Origin: UBA4636 sp963650915
GTDB taxonomy: Bacteria; Bacillota; Clostridia; Christensenellales; Borkfalkiaceae
Reading direction: 5' to 3'
Assembly: GCA_963650915.1 (NCBI GenBank)
Contig: CAVJMJ010000013.1
Location: 10,591 to 74,590, forward strand
Length of the DNA: 64,000 nucleotides
Positions 43,482 through 51,974 of this stretch are shown piece after piece (the first letter of the stretch is position 1; each line of letters opens with the position of its first letter). The translations under genes were made by a program, and so were the position numbers. Below the pieces are notes generated by a model, which worked only from the letters and a program-made list of their open reading frames with translations, had not been told where the DNA came from and made no database searches.

Positions 43482-44408
43482 ATGATATTAACTGTATGTC
43501 CTAATCCGTGCATCGACTACACGATAGAAGTCGAAAATATAAACGTCGGAAGGCTCAACCGTATAGAAAACCGTATCGAACATTTTGCCGGTAAGGCTTG
43601 CAATACCGCAATAGGGGTTTCCCGCCTCGGAAAGTCCGTTACCGCAACAGGGTTTTTGTTCGACAAGGGCGGAAAGGCGTTTATAAATTATCTCGAAAAG
43701 GAAAACGTAAATTGCAACTTCGTTTTCAACAAAGGCTCGCTTAGGGTCAATTTTAAAATAATAGATTCTAAATCAATGCTTACCGAACTAAACGACAGCG
43801 GTCACGAGGTAACCGAACAAAAGCAAAAAGAACTTCTCGCTCTCGTTAAAAATCTTTCCTCCGCCGCGGACGTAACCGTAATTTCGGGTTCTCTCCCGAA
43901 AGGCGTCGGGGCGGGGTATTATTACGACCTCGTTAAGGCGTCGAACGGCAAAGTCATAGTCGATTGCGAAACCGATAAACTCAAAGCGGCTATCTCGGCG
44001 GGCGTTTATATGGTAAAACCTAACCTGTTTGAACTCGAAAGTTATTCAAACCGTCAGTGTAAAAGTTACGACGATATGATTTCTTGCTGTCACGCCCTCA
44101 TCGATTCGGGGGTGAAAAAAGTTCTTTTATCCCTCGGTACGCGCGGAGCCATTTTAACGGACGGCGTTACGAATTTATATTGCCGTAGCGAAAACGTTGC
44201 CGTAAATTCCACCGTCGGCGCAGGGGATTCAATGATTGCCGCGACTTCGGTTTGCTTGGAAAACGGTCTTGACGACGAGGAACTTTTAAGATGCGCCGTC
44301 GCCGCGGGAACGGCTTCGGTAACCACGCCCGGGACGAGTTTGTTTACCAAGGAAAAGTACGACGAAATTTACAAAAAACTGAAAGTTACGAAAATACAAA
44401 AAATGTAA
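43482..44408 (+). CDS. fruK: PfkB-family 1-phosphofructokinase
   Basis: 308 aa from the ATG at 43482; an in-frame TTG at 43473 lacks an SD. MILTVCPNPCIDYTIEVENI is the standard FruK start. GKACNTAIGVSRLG, GSLPKG and the C-terminal VNSTVGAGDSMIAA (catalytic Asp) follow, the PfkB pattern. It would phosphorylate fructose 1-phosphate, or tagatose 6-phosphate in the LacC branch. The usual fruR and fruA partners are absent, which leaves the substrate open. Confidence 0.87.
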   Translation: MILTVCPNPCIDYTIEVENINVGRLNRIENRIEHFAGKACNTAIGVSRLGKSVTATGFLFDKGGKAFINYLEKENVNCNFVFNKGSLRVNFKIIDSKSMLTELNDSGHEVTEQKQKELLALVKNLSSAADVTVISGSLPKGVGAGYYYDLVKASNGKVIVDCETDKLKAAISAGVYMVKPNLFELESYSNRQCKSYDDMISCCHALIDSGVKKVLLSLGTRGAILTDGVTNLYCRSENVAVNSTVGAGDSMIAATSVCLENGLDDEELLRCAVAAGTASVTTPGTSLFTKEKYDEIYKKLKVTKIQKM

Positions 44409-44412
44409 CGAT

Positions 44413-44446
44413 AAAGGGTTGCCGTTTAAAATCGGCAATCCTTTTT
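44413..44446 (+). terminator. Terminator of the fruK-like gene
   Basis: AAAGGGTTGCCG and CGGCAATCCTTTTT arms. It touches the stop of the convergent minus-strand gene and may serve both. Confidence 0.8.
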
Positions 44447-45347
44447 AAAAGGGGTAGTCTTCAAGAAGAATATCCTTTATTTTATTGTCTTCGACGGTCA
44501 TTTTTACGTATTTGGAACTTTTTCCGACGACGGCGTAAGTGGAAGGAAAATCGCTTAAAAAGGGCGGAAGAGTAAAAGAATATTCCCCTAAAAAATCTTT
44601 TATGAGGGAATAATCGGAAAGTAAATTGTCACACAAAAAGTGGCGATAATCGACCGATAGGCGGACTTCTTCCAAAAAAGCATATGAAATAAGCGAAGGA
44701 TGTAACTCTTTATTTTGATAAAAAGTGCGGTAAGATTTATTTCTTAAACAAACTTTTCCGTCGTAATTATAATGGCAAGTTTCCTCGTATATAAAAATCG
44801 TTCGGCTTATTTTGGTTACCGAAAGTTCTCCGTTCACGCTGTAATCGTTACAAAGGCAATTAAACTCTTCTTTTAAGTCGGGGGCGGAAAAAACGGCGAC
44901 GAAGTGAAGAGAAGAATAAAGGTCGATTAAAAACAAGTCACCGCCGACGGGGAAAATTTTTACGTCGTCCGGGATAAACGGAATTTGAATTATCGATTCC
45001 ACGCCGTATCCTTTAACGCAAAGTTTGATTCCGCCGTCTTGCCGGACGGTAATTAAGTATTCTATGTTATCGAAAACAAAGGAGCGTTTCAGTATTACTT
45101 TATAGACGTAATTAAACCTCGGTTTTAAAATCGGAAAACACAAAAAAGCCCCGTATAGGTCGGTTATCGCAATATTTTCTTGTAATGAGCAATCTTTATG
45201 ATAAAAAGATTGCTCGTAGTTTTTTCCGTTATGGAATCTTATACAATCACCCTTTAAAGATATTTCGGAAGGATTTTTGTCGATAACTGCCTCTTTATTA
45301 TCAAAAAACGCTATTGATTTTTCGGGAGAATAGAGAAAGACTTTCAT
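44445..45347 (-). CDS. Protein of unknown function, beta-rich
   Basis: 300 aa with alternating short hydrophobic strands (YLITVRQDGGIKLCVKGYGVESIIQIPFIP; LFLIDLYSSLHFVAVFSAP) that suggest a beta-propeller or beta-sandwich. No signal peptide, membrane helix or known motif. The start has no strong SD; AT-rich leader. It lies divergently next to the yabPQ operon, so it might share its control region. I do not recognise the family. Confidence 0.65.
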   Translation of the reverse strand: MKVFLYSPEKSIAFFDNKEAVIDKNPSEISLKGDCIRFHNGKNYEQSFYHKDCSLQENIAITDLYGAFLCFPILKPRFNYVYKVILKRSFVFDNIEYLITVRQDGGIKLCVKGYGVESIIQIPFIPDDVKIFPVGGDLFLIDLYSSLHFVAVFSAPDLKEEFNCLCNDYSVNGELSVTKISRTIFIYEETCHYNYDGKVCLRNKSYRTFYQNKELHPSLISYAFLEEVRLSVDYRHFLCDNLLSDYSLIKDFLGEYSFTLPPFLSDFPSTYAVVGKSSKYVKMTVEDNKIKDILLEDYPF

Positions 45348-45443
45348 ATTTTAATATATTAAAAAAAACGAGCGACTATGTTTGAAAGTATATTTTATTG
45401 TCAACAATACAAACGAAAAAATAAAACAAGGCGGTAAGTTTTT

Positions 45444-46094
45444 ATGAAAGGATTTACGAAAACCGAAACTGAAGAATTATTACGAGAAGCCGTTAAAGCA
45501 AATTCGGATGGCAAAAGTTTGTCCGAGGTGTTTTTCCGCATTGCCGAAAAAACGGGACGGGCAAAGGGAAGCGTAAGAAACTATTATTACAACTTGATAA
45601 AAAGCGAGGAAAGAAAAAACGCTTACGAAAAGATTGTAAAGGGAGTTAAAAATTTAAAGGCGACAAAGTTTGAAAACTTTTCCGACGACGATTTAAATTT
45701 GCTTTTGCAAAAAATCAAAGAGGGAAAATCAAAGGGAAAGTCCGTGCGGAGCGTCATACAAAATATGGCAAAGGGAGATCAAAAACTCGCCCTGCGCTTT
45801 CAAAACAAATACCGCAATTATTTAAAGTCGGAGGAAAAAGCAGGGTATAAAGAAGATAATTTGCCTTTAAAAGATTTGCCCGTTCGCGCAGAAGATTATC
45901 TTTACTTTTCAAAACTGTCCGAAGAAATCGACGGACTTGTCGAAAAAATTAAAGATAAATACGCCACGGAATGCGTAAAATTAAAAACGGAAAATGACGA
46001 ACTTAAAAGGGAAAACAAATTGCTTAAAAAACGTTTGCCCAAATCTAACGTTCCCGCTTTTTTCTTTTCCGAAAATAAGCGTACCAACCGATAA
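45444..46094 (+). CDS. Protein with two Myb/SANT-like repeats and a coiled-coil tail
   Basis: 216 aa. Residues ~3-52 (FTKTETEELLREAVKANSDGKSLSEVFFRIAEKTGRAKGSVRNYYYNL) and ~77-127 (FSDDDLNLLLQKIKEGKSKGKSVRSVIQNMAKGDQKLALRFQNKYRNYL) align with one another as tri-helical Myb-like units. The C-terminal ~50 residues are a coiled coil (KLKTENDELKRENKLLKKRL). Such proteins are likely DNA-binding. It precedes yabP by 60 nt, so it may be a regulator in the spore/division operon. Confidence 0.65.
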   Translation: MKGFTKTETEELLREAVKANSDGKSLSEVFFRIAEKTGRAKGSVRNYYYNLIKSEERKNAYEKIVKGVKNLKATKFENFSDDDLNLLLQKIKEGKSKGKSVRSVIQNMAKGDQKLALRFQNKYRNYLKSEEKAGYKEDNLPLKDLPVRAEDYLYFSKLSEEIDGLVEKIKDKYATECVKLKTENDELKRENKLLKKRLPKSNVPAFFFSENKRTNR

Positions 46095-46154
46095 AAGAGG
46101 AGATTTTTTCATAAACGAAGGATTTTACGAATATTTTAAATTAAAGGTGTAAAA

Positions 46155-46403
46155 ATGAGCGAACATCAACTTACGCTGTGTAAAAACGGGCTTGATGCAA
46201 AATGCGTCGCGGAGGTTAAGGGGTTTTCCGAAAAAGAGGTAAAACTTGCCCTTTTGGACGACAGAAAGATAACCGTAACGGGGGAAGGACTTAAAATCGT
46301 GGGGTTTTCGAGAACGACGGGAGACTTGTGCCTTTCGGGTAAAATAACCCAAGTTTGTTATCGAGAAAAGGGCGAAAAACTTATTAAAAGGCTTTTAAAA
46401 TAA
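46155..46403 (+). CDS. yabP: YabP/YqfC-family sporulation protein
   Basis: 82 aa, the usual size. The family pattern appears in LTLCKNGLDAKCVAEVKGFSEKEVKLALLDDRKITVTGEGLKIVGFSRTTGDLCLSGKI. YabP is a mother-cell sporulation protein required for cortex assembly in Bacillus. yabQ starts 3 nt after its stop, the conserved order. Confidence 0.9.
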   Translation: MSEHQLTLCKNGLDAKCVAEVKGFSEKEVKLALLDDRKITVTGEGLKIVGFSRTTGDLCLSGKITQVCYREKGEKLIKRLLK

Positions 46404-46406
46404 AAT

Positions 46407-46952
46407 ATGTTCCTATCGAGCGGTCAGTTTAGAAACTTTTTGATACTCATGTTTTTCGGGTTTACGACGGGGTATATATTGGACGCATTTACCTTTTTTA
46501 AGGAAAATAAAAAGCCCGTATTGTCGGCTTTCGGATATTTAATTTACTTTTTTGTCGAGTTTATTTGTTATTATTTTACCAAAAGCCTTTGCAAAACGGG
46601 CAACGTAAGGTTGTATATGCCGACGGCGTTTTTAGCGGGCGCATATTTAAGTCATATTATTTTTAATAAAACACTTGCTATTTTTTGTCGTAAAGTGTAT
46701 AATATGCTTGAAAAACGTTACGAAGCGGTAAAAAGTCGCATTAAATCGGTAACGTTGAAGGGAAAATATGTCGGCAGAAAAGATAAAAAAACTAATCGTG
46801 TCGTCGGTGGTAACGGCGGTTTTACTGCTGTTTATTCTTTTGAGTATAATGGTTTATCAGATGATAGCCATAAAAAACACGAAGAAGCAGATCGACGCGT
46901 TAAATCAAGAAATATCCGAGCTCGAAGCAAAAAAAGAACAGACGGAGGATGA
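46407..46952 (+). CDS. yabQ: Spore cortex biosynthesis protein YabQ
   Basis: 181 aa. Four N-terminal helices (QFRNFLILMFFGFTTGYILDAF, YLIYFFVEFICYYF, MPTAFLAGAYLSHIIF) match YabQ layout; it localises to the outer forespore membrane in Bacillus. From about residue 120 on, the tail (RKDKKTNRVVGGNGGFTAV...) is read in a different frame from the DivIC-like gene that starts at 46768 and overlaps it by 185 nt. The tail has no YabQ character, so the original stop was probably lost by a small indel. Confidence 0.82.
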   Translation: MFLSSGQFRNFLILMFFGFTTGYILDAFTFFKENKKPVLSAFGYLIYFFVEFICYYFTKSLCKTGNVRLYMPTAFLAGAYLSHIIFNKTLAIFCRKVYNMLEKRYEAVKSRIKSVTLKGKYVGRKDKKTNRVVGGNGGFTAVYSFEYNGLSDDSHKKHEEADRRVKSRNIRARSKKRTDGG

Positions 46953-47031
46953 AATCGAGCTTTGGCTTTCCGATTGGAAAATTGAGGAAAGACAACGCGA
47001 ACTCGGTTGGGTTTACAAGCAAGACAAATGA
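46768..47031 (+). CDS. divIC: FtsB/DivIC-type septum formation initiator
   Basis: 87 aa; GAAGGG sits before the ATG. A short cytoplasmic stretch, one membrane helix (VVTAVLLLFILLSIMVYQMIAI) and an extracellular coiled coil (NTKKQIDALNQEISELEAKKEQTEDEI) ending ERQRELGWVYK are diagnostic of FtsB/DivIC. It takes part in divisome assembly. Order yabP-yabQ-divIC is the Bacillus order. It starts inside yabQ and overlaps the ppx-like gene by 4 nt. Confidence 0.88.
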   Translation: MSAEKIKKLIVSSVVTAVLLLFILLSIMVYQMIAIKNTKKQIDALNQEISELEAKKEQTEDEIELWLSDWKIEERQRELGWVYKQDK

Positions 47032-47897
47032 AATACGCAATTATAGATATTGGTTCAAATTCCGTCCGTATGGCAATTTTTGCGGACGGAAATATTATTT
47101 TCAGAGATAAAATAACTTCAAGACTCGGCGAGAATATCGCCAAAACGGGCATTATATGCGAAAAAGCGTTTGAAAGAAACCTAAAGGTGGTCGAAGATTT
47201 TTGCCTAAAGGCAAAAGCATACGACGTGGAACAATCGAAAATATTCCCGTTTGCGACGGCTGCCGTTCGCCAAACAAAAAACGGCGGTGAATTCGTAGCG
47301 GTCGTAAAACAAAAGACGGGGGTTACCGTTAAAGTGCTTTCCGAAAAAGAAGAATGCGAAGTCGCTTTATCGGGAGCCCTTTCAAACCTCGACGGCGCAG
47401 TTTTGGACGTCGGGGGGGCGTCGAGCGAACTTGTCGTAAGACGGGGCGGACAAATCGTTTACGAAAAAAGCATTCCCGAAGGGGCGGTAAAACTTTCCGA
47501 CGAGTTCACCGAAGACGATGAAAAACTTAACGAATATTTAAAAAATCTCGTAAAAACTTATAACGCGCCGAAAATATCTTCGCTTACCGCGGTGGGTGGT
47601 TCGGCAACGTGTTTAGGCTATATCGTAAGCGGTGAAACAACTTACGACCGTGAAAAAAATCACGGCAGATTTGTGCCGATAACCGACCTATACGCCACTT
47701 TATTGCAAATTAAGAAAGTCCCTATAGAAAGAAGAAGCGAGGTTTTCAATATAGAAAAATCCCGTGCAAAATCCATTTTCGGCGGAGGGCTTATCGTTTA
47801 CGAAATATTAAAATATCTCGGGCTTAACGGGTATACCGTGAGCGAAAAGGACAACATCGAAGGTTATTATAATTATATCACGGGGGTATGCGTATGA
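47028..47897 (+). CDS. Ppx/GppA phosphatase-family protein
   Basis: 289 aa from the ATG at 47028, which overlaps the divIC stop (ATGA); an upstream TTG at 47007 is less likely. Ppx/GppA motifs: IIDIGSNSVRMAIF, FATAAVRQTKNGGEF, LSEKEECEVALSGAL, VLDVGGASSELV and TAVGGSATCLG. It hydrolyses polyphosphate or pppGpp. The C-terminal HD-like domain of long Ppx proteins is absent, as in many Bacillota. A Ppx in this position after divIC is common in Clostridia. Confidence 0.9.
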   Translation: MKYAIIDIGSNSVRMAIFADGNIIFRDKITSRLGENIAKTGIICEKAFERNLKVVEDFCLKAKAYDVEQSKIFPFATAAVRQTKNGGEFVAVVKQKTGVTVKVLSEKEECEVALSGALSNLDGAVLDVGGASSELVVRRGGQIVYEKSIPEGAVKLSDEFTEDDEKLNEYLKNLVKTYNAPKISSLTAVGGSATCLGYIVSGETTYDREKNHGRFVPITDLYATLLQIKKVPIERRSEVFNIEKSRAKSIFGGGLIVYEILKYLGLNGYTVSEKDNIEGYYNYITGVCV

Positions 47898-48946
47898 AAA
47901 AGACCGTAATTTTAATATCTCTTTCGATTATTTTATCCGTCGGTGTAGCCGTCCTTTCGGTTTTTACGTCCGTAAGCATTTGCTCGGTTACCGATAAGCG
48001 GTATTATATGATTGCCGTTTTTGCCGTTATCGGGCTTATAGGCGGATATTTGCTACATAACGCCTTGCACGAAGGCGGACATGCGTTGTTTGCAAAACTG
48101 TGCGGGGCAAAGGTTTTTGAAGTCGCTTTTTGCGGATTCGTCTTTACAAAAAACAAAGGAGTCAAACTTAATTTTAAAAGCGGGGTTGCCGGTTGGACGG
48201 ATTTTGTTCCTTTAAAACCCGAAAATTCGGAAGAGGTTTTGAGTAAATCCCTCTTGGGCGGTCTTATCGGAAGTTTTGTTTCGTTGTTTGTCGCAATGAT
48301 TTTATACGTTTCGGGAATTTTAGTAAGATCTTACCCGTTGGTTTCGGCTTTCGGGTTTTACGGAGCGGTAAACGTATACATGATAACCGTCAACTTTTTC
48401 TCGTCCGCGCCGAAAACGGACGGCAAACTTATGTTTTCGTCCGACGATGAATATAAAGACGCCGTAAGTTTACTTGAATATCAGTCTTATTTATTAAACG
48501 GTGTAAGTGCGAAAAACATACCGCAATTTGATTCTTCTGATTTAAACAAACGTAAAACGACAACCTTGTACGACGTTCAAAAAGCCTTGCAAAAGGGCGA
48601 AGCCGACGAAGCAAGCGATCTGTCGGACTGGTTGCTTTCAAGATATAAAAAGGCAGATAACGGGCTTATAGCCGTATATTTGGAAAAATTGTTCGTCAGC
48701 GTGTTGTCGGACGACAAAGAAAACGTCGAAAAATATTATCCTCTTTGCCGAAACGAAATCGAATATCCTTCGTCGCCGTCCTCTCTGAGGGTTGCCTGTT
48801 ATTATCGCAAATATAACGGCGAAAACGACTGGGCAAACAGTTTACGAAAGACTTTTTACCATAGCCTTGACGACTGCCCGTTAAAGGGGCTTGCCGAAAC
48901 CGAAAAAGAAATTTTCGAAAATTACATTTATTATTTGGAAAAATAA
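47888..48946 (+). CDS. M50-like membrane zinc metallopeptidase
   Basis: 352 aa. The start is either 47888 or the ATGA-overlapping ATG at 47894. Helices at ~6-28 and 41-60 lead into LHNALHEGGHALFAKLCGAKV, an HExxH zinc motif within a membrane segment, followed by GLIGSFVSLFVAM and, after further helices, NFFSSAPKTDGKLM, comparable to the N-x-x-P-x-x-D-G third-ligand motif of site-2 proteases. The C-terminal ~170 residues are soluble and helical, TPR-like. It is probably membrane-bound and may act in regulated proteolysis, as SpoIVFB does in sporulation; the operon setting makes that attractive but unproven. Confidence 0.7.
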   Translation: MRMKKTVILISLSIILSVGVAVLSVFTSVSICSVTDKRYYMIAVFAVIGLIGGYLLHNALHEGGHALFAKLCGAKVFEVAFCGFVFTKNKGVKLNFKSGVAGWTDFVPLKPENSEEVLSKSLLGGLIGSFVSLFVAMILYVSGILVRSYPLVSAFGFYGAVNVYMITVNFFSSAPKTDGKLMFSSDDEYKDAVSLLEYQSYLLNGVSAKNIPQFDSSDLNKRKTTTLYDVQKALQKGEADEASDLSDWLLSRYKKADNGLIAVYLEKLFVSVLSDDKENVEKYYPLCRNEIEYPSSPSSLRVACYYRKYNGENDWANSLRKTFYHSLDDCPLKGLAETEKEIFENYIYYLEK

Positions 48947-50035
48947 CTTCTTTGTAAAATAACTTCAACGAAAAAAGTAGTTATAACTAAAAACGGCTTA
49001 GTAGTAATTTTGACTTAGTAGTAATTTTAAGAAAAAAATAATTTAAAAACGAATTAAAACAGTGAATTGTCAAACTAAGTGCAACACTTAGAAAGAAAAA
49101 AGTTAAATAAATCTACAGGTTTTTGGTAATGCAGAACTTTTTTTGGTCTGGCGTTAATTAACGCCGGATTTTTTTTTAGCGTTTTTTAAATCGGCGGTTA
49201 GACTTTTCTATTGAAAAACGTCGGCAATAAATTATCGAGAAACATATGCGAGAAAATAATAGCGCAAATTAAAAAACAAAGGAAAAAAATAGCGCAAACG
49301 GAAAACCAAGAAAAGAAAATAACAGGCAAGGAAAGAAAGTTAAGGAAAGAAAACCGAGAAAAGAAAAAGGGAAACAAAAACGCTAAAAAACACGACGATT
49401 TTACCGCTTTTAAAGGTTTACGTTCGTCGTTAAAGGAAGATTGCGTCGAGCGTTTTTGTATTTTGCCGTTCACGACGCCGTAAAAGAAGTAAATTGCGTA
49501 AAATTACGAAAAAACGCTTTACTTATATTATTATTTAATATATAATAATATAAACGCATACGCGTGCGTGCGTGGCGGCGCAAAAATCGCATTCATAAGC
49601 GTGCGTGTGCGTAGCGACGCAAAAATCACATTTACAAAATAAAAATCGTATTCACAGGCGTGTGCCGAATCGAAACGGCAAAAAAACGAAAGAAAAAAGC
49701 CGAACCGAACCGAATCGGCAACGGCGTTTTCATCGACACGGCGGTGCAAAGTGGATTTTATCGGCGTTAAAACCTTATTTTAACTAAAACAATAACGCCC
49801 TTTCTTTACAAAGGCATTGCGATGACGCTTTCATTGAGACGGCGTTAAAACGCCGCTTTCAAAAAAGCCGAACCGAAACGACAATTCCGTTTTTAAAATA
49901 AAAGCACCGCTTTAACGAAAACTTTATTTTAACTTACTTTAACTAAAACTATAACGTCGTTTTCGTCGAGAAAGCGAAAAAGTTTATTTCATTAAAAACG
50001 CAATAAAACGAAAAATAAAAAAAGGAAAAGAAACA
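48947..50035. other. 1.1-kb gene-free region upstream of gyrB
   Basis: Terminator at 49147, then Lys/Arg/Asn-rich A-rich sequence (49211-49483, no believable gene), an alternating purine-pyrimidine tract with GCGTGCGTG repeats (49554-49625), a CGGCGTTAAAACGCCG palindrome (about 49840-49855) and repeated TTATTTTAACTAAAAC elements (49770, 49925). No DnaA boxes (TTATNCACA) were seen, so this is unlikely to be an origin. Confidence 0.6.
49147..49178 (+). terminator. Terminator of the yabP-M50 operon region
   Basis: Perfect palindrome GGCGTTAATTAACGCC (49150-49165) within a slightly longer stem, followed by ATTTTTTTTT. Confidence 0.85.
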
Positions 50036-51952
50036 ATGGCAACCGACAACAAAGTTCAATCAAATTACGGCGAAGAGCAGATTCAAGTTCTCGAAGGGCT
50101 TGATCCCGTACGTAAAAGACCGGGTATGTACATCGGCTCGACCGATTCGAGGGGGCTTCACCACCTCGTACAGGAAATCGTCGACAACTCCATCGACGAG
50201 GCTTTAGCGGGGTACTGCGATACGATTAAAGTTACCCTTAATAAAGACGGTTCGTGCACGGTAGAGGACAACGGTAGGGGTATACCTACCGACATTCACC
50301 ATGCCGAAGGCATTTCGGCGGTAGAAGTCGTTTTGACTAAACTTCACGCCGGCGGTAAGTTCGGTGGCGGCGGATATAAAATTTCCGGCGGTCTTCACGG
50401 CGTAGGCTTATCGGTAGTCAACGCGCTTTCCGAATGGCTCGAGGTCGAAGTTTTCCAAAAGGGCAAACATTTCAAACAAATATACAACAGAGGCATTCCT
50501 CAAAGAAGGTTGGAAGTCGTGGGCGAATCCGACAAAACGGGTACGAAAGTAACATTTCTTCCCGATAACGAGATTTTCGAAACGACGGAATTTTCTTACG
50601 ATAATTTAAAGGTAAGGCTTCGCGAACTTTGCTATCTTAACAAAGGGCTTACCATCACCATTACCGATTTGAGGGGCGAAACGCCGAGAAGCGACACCTT
50701 TTTATATGAGGGCGGTATAGTTCACTTCGTCAACGATCTTAACCAAAATAAGAACGTTTTATTGGACGAACCTATATACCTCGAAAGGGAATACGGCGAT
50801 AACGTGGTCGAAATAGCCATTCAGTACAACGATTCTTATACCGAAACCCTTTTTGCTTTTGCAAACAATATTAACACCGAAGAAGGCGGTTCGCACGTCG
50901 ACGGTTTTAAATTTGCTCTTTCAAAACTCATAAACGAATACGCACACAAACTTAAAATAATAAAAGACGACGATAAATTGAGCGGTGAAGACGTCAGAGA
51001 GGGTTTAACCGCCGTAATTTCGGTTAAGCTTCCCGAACCGCAGTTTGAAGGACAGACGAAAACCAAACTCGGCAACAGCGAAATGCGTAACCTCGTTCAA
51101 CGCGCCATGCAGGAAGCCTTCGGGACATTCCTCGAAGAAAACCCCTCCAAGGCTAAAGAACTCATATTAAAGTCGGTTACGGCAAAACGTGCGAGAGAAG
51201 CGGCAAGAAAGGCAAGAGAGGCGACGAGAAAGTCGGCTTTCGAAGGCTCGGCACTCCCCGGCAAACTTGCCGATTGCTCCGAAAAGAACGCAGAACTTTG
51301 CGAAATCTTCTTGGTCGAGGGCGACTCGGCAGGCGGTACGGCAAAACAAGGGCGTGACAGAAGATTCCAAGCCATTTTGCCCTTACGCGGTAAGATTTTG
51401 AACGTCGAAAAGGCAAGAGTCAACAGAGTACTCGAAAACGATGAAATTAAAGCCATGATAACGGCTTTCGGTGGCGGTATGCAAGAGGACTTCGACGTTA
51501 CAAAACTTCGTTACGACAGAATAATCTGTATGACCGATGCCGATGTCGACGGAAGCCATATCAGAATACTATTATTAACCTTCTTCTTCAGATACATGAG
51601 ACCGCTCGTAGAGCAAGGTCACGTATATATCGCTCAACCGCCCCTTTACAAAGTAACCAAAAACAAGGTAGACAATTACTTTTATTCGGATAAAGAACTT
51701 TCCGACTTTTTGGCGGAAAACGGCAAGTGCGATATTCAAAGATACAAAGGTCTCGGCGAAATGAACGCCGAACAACTTTGGGAAACGACGATGAACCCCG
51801 CAACCCGTACCATGCTTCGCGTTACCATGGAAGACGCAATAGAAGCGGACGGAATTTTCACCTTACTTATGGGCGACGACGCAGAGCCGAGACGTGCGTT
51901 TATAGAAGAAAACGCCAAACTCGTTGCCGATCTCGACGCACTCGACATTTAG
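50036..51952 (+). CDS. gyrB: DNA gyrase subunit B
   Basis: 638 aa. GHKL ATPase: EGLDPVRKRPGMYIGST, DNSIDEALAGYC, DNGRGIP and GLHGVGLSVVNALS. The TOPRIM fold follows with LVEGDSAGGTAKQGRDRRFQAILPLRGK and the metal site DADVDGSHIRILLLTFF. It ends QLWETTMNPATRTMLRV...ALDI. With GyrA it forms the ATP-driven supercoiling enzyme. AAAGGAAA precedes the start. gyrA follows after 22 nt. Confidence 0.98.
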   Translation: MATDNKVQSNYGEEQIQVLEGLDPVRKRPGMYIGSTDSRGLHHLVQEIVDNSIDEALAGYCDTIKVTLNKDGSCTVEDNGRGIPTDIHHAEGISAVEVVLTKLHAGGKFGGGGYKISGGLHGVGLSVVNALSEWLEVEVFQKGKHFKQIYNRGIPQRRLEVVGESDKTGTKVTFLPDNEIFETTEFSYDNLKVRLRELCYLNKGLTITITDLRGETPRSDTFLYEGGIVHFVNDLNQNKNVLLDEPIYLEREYGDNVVEIAIQYNDSYTETLFAFANNINTEEGGSHVDGFKFALSKLINEYAHKLKIIKDDDKLSGEDVREGLTAVISVKLPEPQFEGQTKTKLGNSEMRNLVQRAMQEAFGTFLEENPSKAKELILKSVTAKRAREAARKAREATRKSAFEGSALPGKLADCSEKNAELCEIFLVEGDSAGGTAKQGRDRRFQAILPLRGKILNVEKARVNRVLENDEIKAMITAFGGGMQEDFDVTKLRYDRIICMTDADVDGSHIRILLLTFFFRYMRPLVEQGHVYIAQPPLYKVTKNKVDNYFYSDKELSDFLAENGKCDIQRYKGLGEMNAEQLWETTMNPATRTMLRVTMEDAIEADGIFTLLMGDDAEPRRAFIEENAKLVADLDALDI

Positions 51953-51974
51953 TTACGGAGGTATAAATTAACTT

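Noticed and set aside
49211..49483. 90-codon Lys/Arg-rich frame upstream of gyrB
   Set aside because: Starts with TTG, no SD, composition that of A-rich spacer DNA; no domain.
48947..50035. Replication origin near gyrB-gyrA
   Set aside because: No dnaA/dnaN/recF neighbours and no TTATNCACA boxes seen.
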